DNA from: Elusimicrobia bacterium CG08_land_8_20_14_0_20_59_10
GTDB taxonomy: Bacteria; Elusimicrobiota; Elusimicrobia; Elusimicrobiales; UBA9959
Direction: 5' to 3'
DNA length: 6,082 nucleotides
NCBI GenBank assembly: GCA_002779045.1
Contig: PEXO01000299.1
Location: 1 to 6,082, forward strand
Positions within the stretch are counted from its first letter, which is position 1. Each line of letters opens with the position of its first letter. Of the stretch, positions 4,096 through 6,082 are shown piece after piece. The notes under the pieces were generated by a model, which worked only from the letters and a program-made list of their open reading frames with translations, was not told the DNA's origin and made no database searches. Both the position numbers and the translations under genes were made by a program.

Positions 4096-5726
4096 AGGCA
4101 ACGCCCCCGGCATACCGGTATTATCGCGGAGAGCAGCAGCAGGGCCGTCAGCGCCAGGAGGCCGGAATTATCCATAAGCGCGCCGTGCGCCGAATAGAAA
4201 GTCGGTGCCGGCATAAGCGCCACCTCCCGGACGATACTACCCCGGACTTTAGTTCCCATTACTTCCAGCATGCGTCCGCACGGGTCTATCACCGCGCTTT
4301 GCCCGGTATTCGCCGCCCGCAAAAAGAATTTACGGTTCTCGATCGCGCGCAGCGCGCTGTAGAACAAATGCTGCACCGGCTGCATTTTATAGCCGAACCT
4401 GTACTCGTTGGTAATGTCCACCAGCAGGTCGGCGCCCAGCCCCGGGAAAACCCGCGCCAGCTCCGGGTACATGTCCTCGAAACAGATCAAGACGCCGGCT
4501 TTGGCCCCGCCCGCCGGCAGCGGCAGTATCCTCTCCCCCGCAGAGAGGCAGCCGGCGCCGGGCAGGAGCCGGTATAGCACCGGGAAGTATTTTCCCAGGG
4601 GGATGAACTCCCCGAACGGGAAAAGGCGGCGTTTCTGCGTAAAGCCGAGCAGCCGGCTGTCGGGGCCCGCGGCATATGAGAAATTATAAGATCTTTTGTC
4701 GCCGCCGTCGGACGGGAGCTCCCCTTCAGCGCTCATGATAACGCTGACCGGCGCGGAGACATCTTTAGCCAGCTGCTTGCGGAATGAGTTTTCAAAAGCC
4801 GGCGCCGCGGCTCCGGCCGCGCCGGAGCTGAAACACACCTCCCGGCCGTAAACGGATTCGGGCCAGATCACCAGGCCGGCGCCCTGCCTTGCTGCTTCAA
4901 CGGTCAGCCCGCGGTAGACCTCCACTCCCGCCGGGTTCACCTCGCCGGGAGGGCCTTCTACCGGCACACAGCCCTGCAGTACGGCGGCTTTCACCGCCTG
5001 CCCGCGGGAGAACTGCTGCGCTGCCGTGGCGTCGGTCAGGGCCATCTGCCGCCGCCCCGACGCTTCGTTGATCACCGCTAAAAAGCAGAAAGCCGCGAAA
5101 ATGCAGGCTGCCCGCCTCACCCCCGCACGCTCATGGAGCGCCTTTACCAGGAGATAAAGGGCCGCGTTAAAACCGGTTATAAACCAGGCCAGGCCGGCCG
5201 GCCCGGTGAACTCCAGCAGTTGAACGGACGGAAGATGGAAATACTGAGTGGTCGCCAGGTGCGCGCGGAACATGCCTGGAAAGGAATGCTCCACCACGGC
5301 CATAGCCGGCATTGCGGTCAGCAGGAGAGCTGTTCCCTTGCTGATGCCCAGCCGCCGGCTGAAAAGAACGCTGCCCGCCCGGCAAGCCCAGCCGAAAAAT
5401 CCGAACATCAGCCCCTGCCAGGCGCAGACGGCGACGAACGGGACCAGGGCCGCCGCGTGCGTGATGCCAAGGAACTTCGCCAGGGGCGGCACGAACCAAT
5501 GTACCCCGGCCACCCAGGTCCCCGTGCCGAACAGCCAGCCGCGCAAAAAAGCCGCACGGAAGTCCGCCTGCCGCGTCAGCCAGAAGAGCGGGACATAAGC
5601 GAACCAGGCCAGCCAGCCCCAGCGGCCGGGCAGGAAGGCGGCGCCCGCCGCAAGGCCTGAAAGGAACAGCGCCAAACCGACGGCCAGGGGCGCGTACGCC
5701 AACCCGCCCTGCGGGCGGGGTGTCAA
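4092..5726 (-). CDS. lnt: Apolipoprotein N-acyltransferase (Lnt)
   Basis: Lnt adds the third acyl chain to the N-terminal cysteine of lipoproteins in the inner membrane. The product is 544 residues, close to the usual 500-540. Residues 13 to about 220 hold six to seven membrane helices. The nitrilase-like domain (about 245-500) carries the full catalytic triad in its motifs: Glu290 in VIWPES, Lys365 in QKRRLFPFGEF and Cys415 in LICFEDMYPE. The ENRKFFLRAANTGQSAVIDPCG block (463-484) is also typical. A last hydrophobic segment (521-537) anchors the C-terminus. The start is taken as TTG at 5724-5726: it overlaps the glycosyltransferase stop as TTGA and has GGAGG 7 nt upstream. The frame stays open a further 116 codons upstream, but that stretch is only another reading of the glycosyltransferase gene. 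A TTG at 5700-5702 is the alternative and has a poorer site. Confidence 0.95.
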   Translation of the reverse strand: MTPRPQGGLAYAPLAVGLALFLSGLAAGAAFLPGRWGWLAWFAYVPLFWLTRQADFRAAFLRGWLFGTGTWVAGVHWFVPPLAKFLGITHAAALVPFVAVCAWQGLMFGFFGWACRAGSVLFSRRLGISKGTALLLTAMPAMAVVEHSFPGMFRAHLATTQYFHLPSVQLLEFTGPAGLAWFITGFNAALYLLVKALHERAGVRRAACIFAAFCFLAVINEASGRRQMALTDATAAQQFSRGQAVKAAVLQGCVPVEGPPGEVNPAGVEVYRGLTVEAARQGAGLVIWPESVYGREVCFSSGAAGAAAPAFENSFRKQLAKDVSAPVSVIMSAEGELPSDGGDKRSYNFSYAAGPDSRLLGFTQKRRLFPFGEFIPLGKYFPVLYRLLPGAGCLSAGERILPLPAGGAKAGVLICFEDMYPELARVFPGLGADLLVDITNEYRFGYKMQPVQHLFYSALRAIENRKFFLRAANTGQSAVIDPCGRMLEVMGTKVRGSIVREVALMPAPTFYSAHGALMDNSGLLALTALLLLSAIIPVCRGRCL

Positions 5727-6082
5727 GGCAGCACCTCCACGCGCCCGGCGGAAAACAGGCGGTAATGATAACCGCCCCACTGCACCTCTCTGCGCAGCGC
5801 CGAAGCGATGAAATTCACAGCATAGAGCACCTGCAGAAGTAACGCCAGCGCCAGGCGGCGCCAGGGCGGCTGCCTCCGTGAAAGGCGGCCGCCGTACGGG
5901 GCCAGCGCGGCGGAGACCAGGCTGAGGTTCAACATATCCGAAGCCAGCAGGACCAGCAAAGGTCCAAAGGCTCCGCATGCCAGTCCCCGCCCGGCCGCAT
6001 AAAACTTGAAGAAGGTCAGCGCGGCCCCCAGCAGCCAGACCGGCAGGACGTAAAATCTGAAATAGAGCATCCACTTATTGGT
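5723..6082 (-). CDS. Membrane glycosyltransferase, C-terminal part (5' end outside window)
   Basis: The last 119 codons of a gene whose start lies beyond position 6082. An in-frame ATG exists at 6068-6070, but the frame is open to the window edge (TNKW precedes it) and no Shine-Dalgarno precedes that ATG, so this is read as partial. Visible are three membrane segments (about LPVWLLGAALTFF, GPLLVLLASDMLNLSLVSA and LALALLLQVLYAVNFIA) and a C-terminal block REVQWGGYHYRLFSAGRVEVL. That pattern, closing membrane helices followed by a W-x-G-x-x-Y-R-L segment, resembles the C-terminus of membrane family-2/21 glycosyltransferases of the ceramide glucosyltransferase type. The catalytic domain is not in the window, so the sugar and acceptor cannot be named. 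It is the most upstream visible gene of the operon with lnt. Confidence 0.65.
   Translation of the reverse strand, partial: TNKWMLYFRFYVLPVWLLGAALTFFKFYAAGRGLACGAFGPLLVLLASDMLNLSLVSAALAPYGGRLSRRQPPWRRLALALLLQVLYAVNFIASALRREVQWGGYHYRLFSAGRVEVLP
5734..5738 (-). promoter_or_regulatory. Ribosome binding site deciding the lnt TTG start
   Basis: The minus-strand GGAGG lies 7 nt before TTG at 5724-5726, inside the last codons of the upstream gene. Its position selects this non-ATG start and supports coupling of lnt translation to the glycosyltransferase. Confidence 0.75.

Noticed and set aside
5133..5660. Plus-strand open frames of 116-175 codons opposite lnt
   Set aside because: lnt is certain on the minus strand; these frames are Arg/Pro/Gly/Gln-rich shadows typical of GC-rich DNA.

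Overview
The window looks like chromosomal DNA from a GC-rich diderm (Gram-negative-type) bacterium. It encodes a complete apolipoprotein N-acyltransferase (Lnt), which is expected where lipoproteins are triacylated, and Sec-type signal peptides and membrane proteins dominate the rest. No rRNA, tRNA, CRISPR array, transposase or integrase is visible. The lineage cannot be fixed from the sequence; an uncultivated candidate phylum such as Elusimicrobiota is only a guess.

Right half (about 2543-6082, all minus strand): four genes packed head to tail, in transcription order a membrane glycosyltransferase (only its C-terminal part is in the window), lnt (TTG start overlapping the upstream stop), a divergent lgt-like gene (ATGA overlap with lnt), and a polytopic membrane protein of unknown function whose start lies inside the lgt-like gene. 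The overlaps imply one translationally coupled operon concerned with envelope lipid or lipoprotein modification. A weak hairpin follows the last gene.

Middle (1617-2468, minus): a single-pass membrane-anchored protein of unknown function, 74 bp downstream of the operon.

Left half: a 341-bp intergenic region (1072-1412) separates two divergent genes for small or unusual secreted products. To the left (minus) is a 318-residue exported protein with seven copies of a roughly 20-residue Gly-Gly-x-Asn-His-Ser-Pro repeat, ended by a strong intrinsic terminator at 67-98. To the right (plus) is a 44-codon gene with a good promoter and ribosome binding site; it encodes a signal peptide followed by a mature peptide of about 17 residues ending Gly-Gly-Cys-Cys-Ser. 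The intergenic region holds two 32-nt direct repeats (27/32 identical, 47 bp apart), a hairpin adjoining the second copy, and a perfect inverted repeat just upstream of the peptide promoter.

The most novel candidates are the Cys-Cys peptide with its control region, the seven-repeat exported protein, and the lgt-like gene that lacks residues usual in Lgt.
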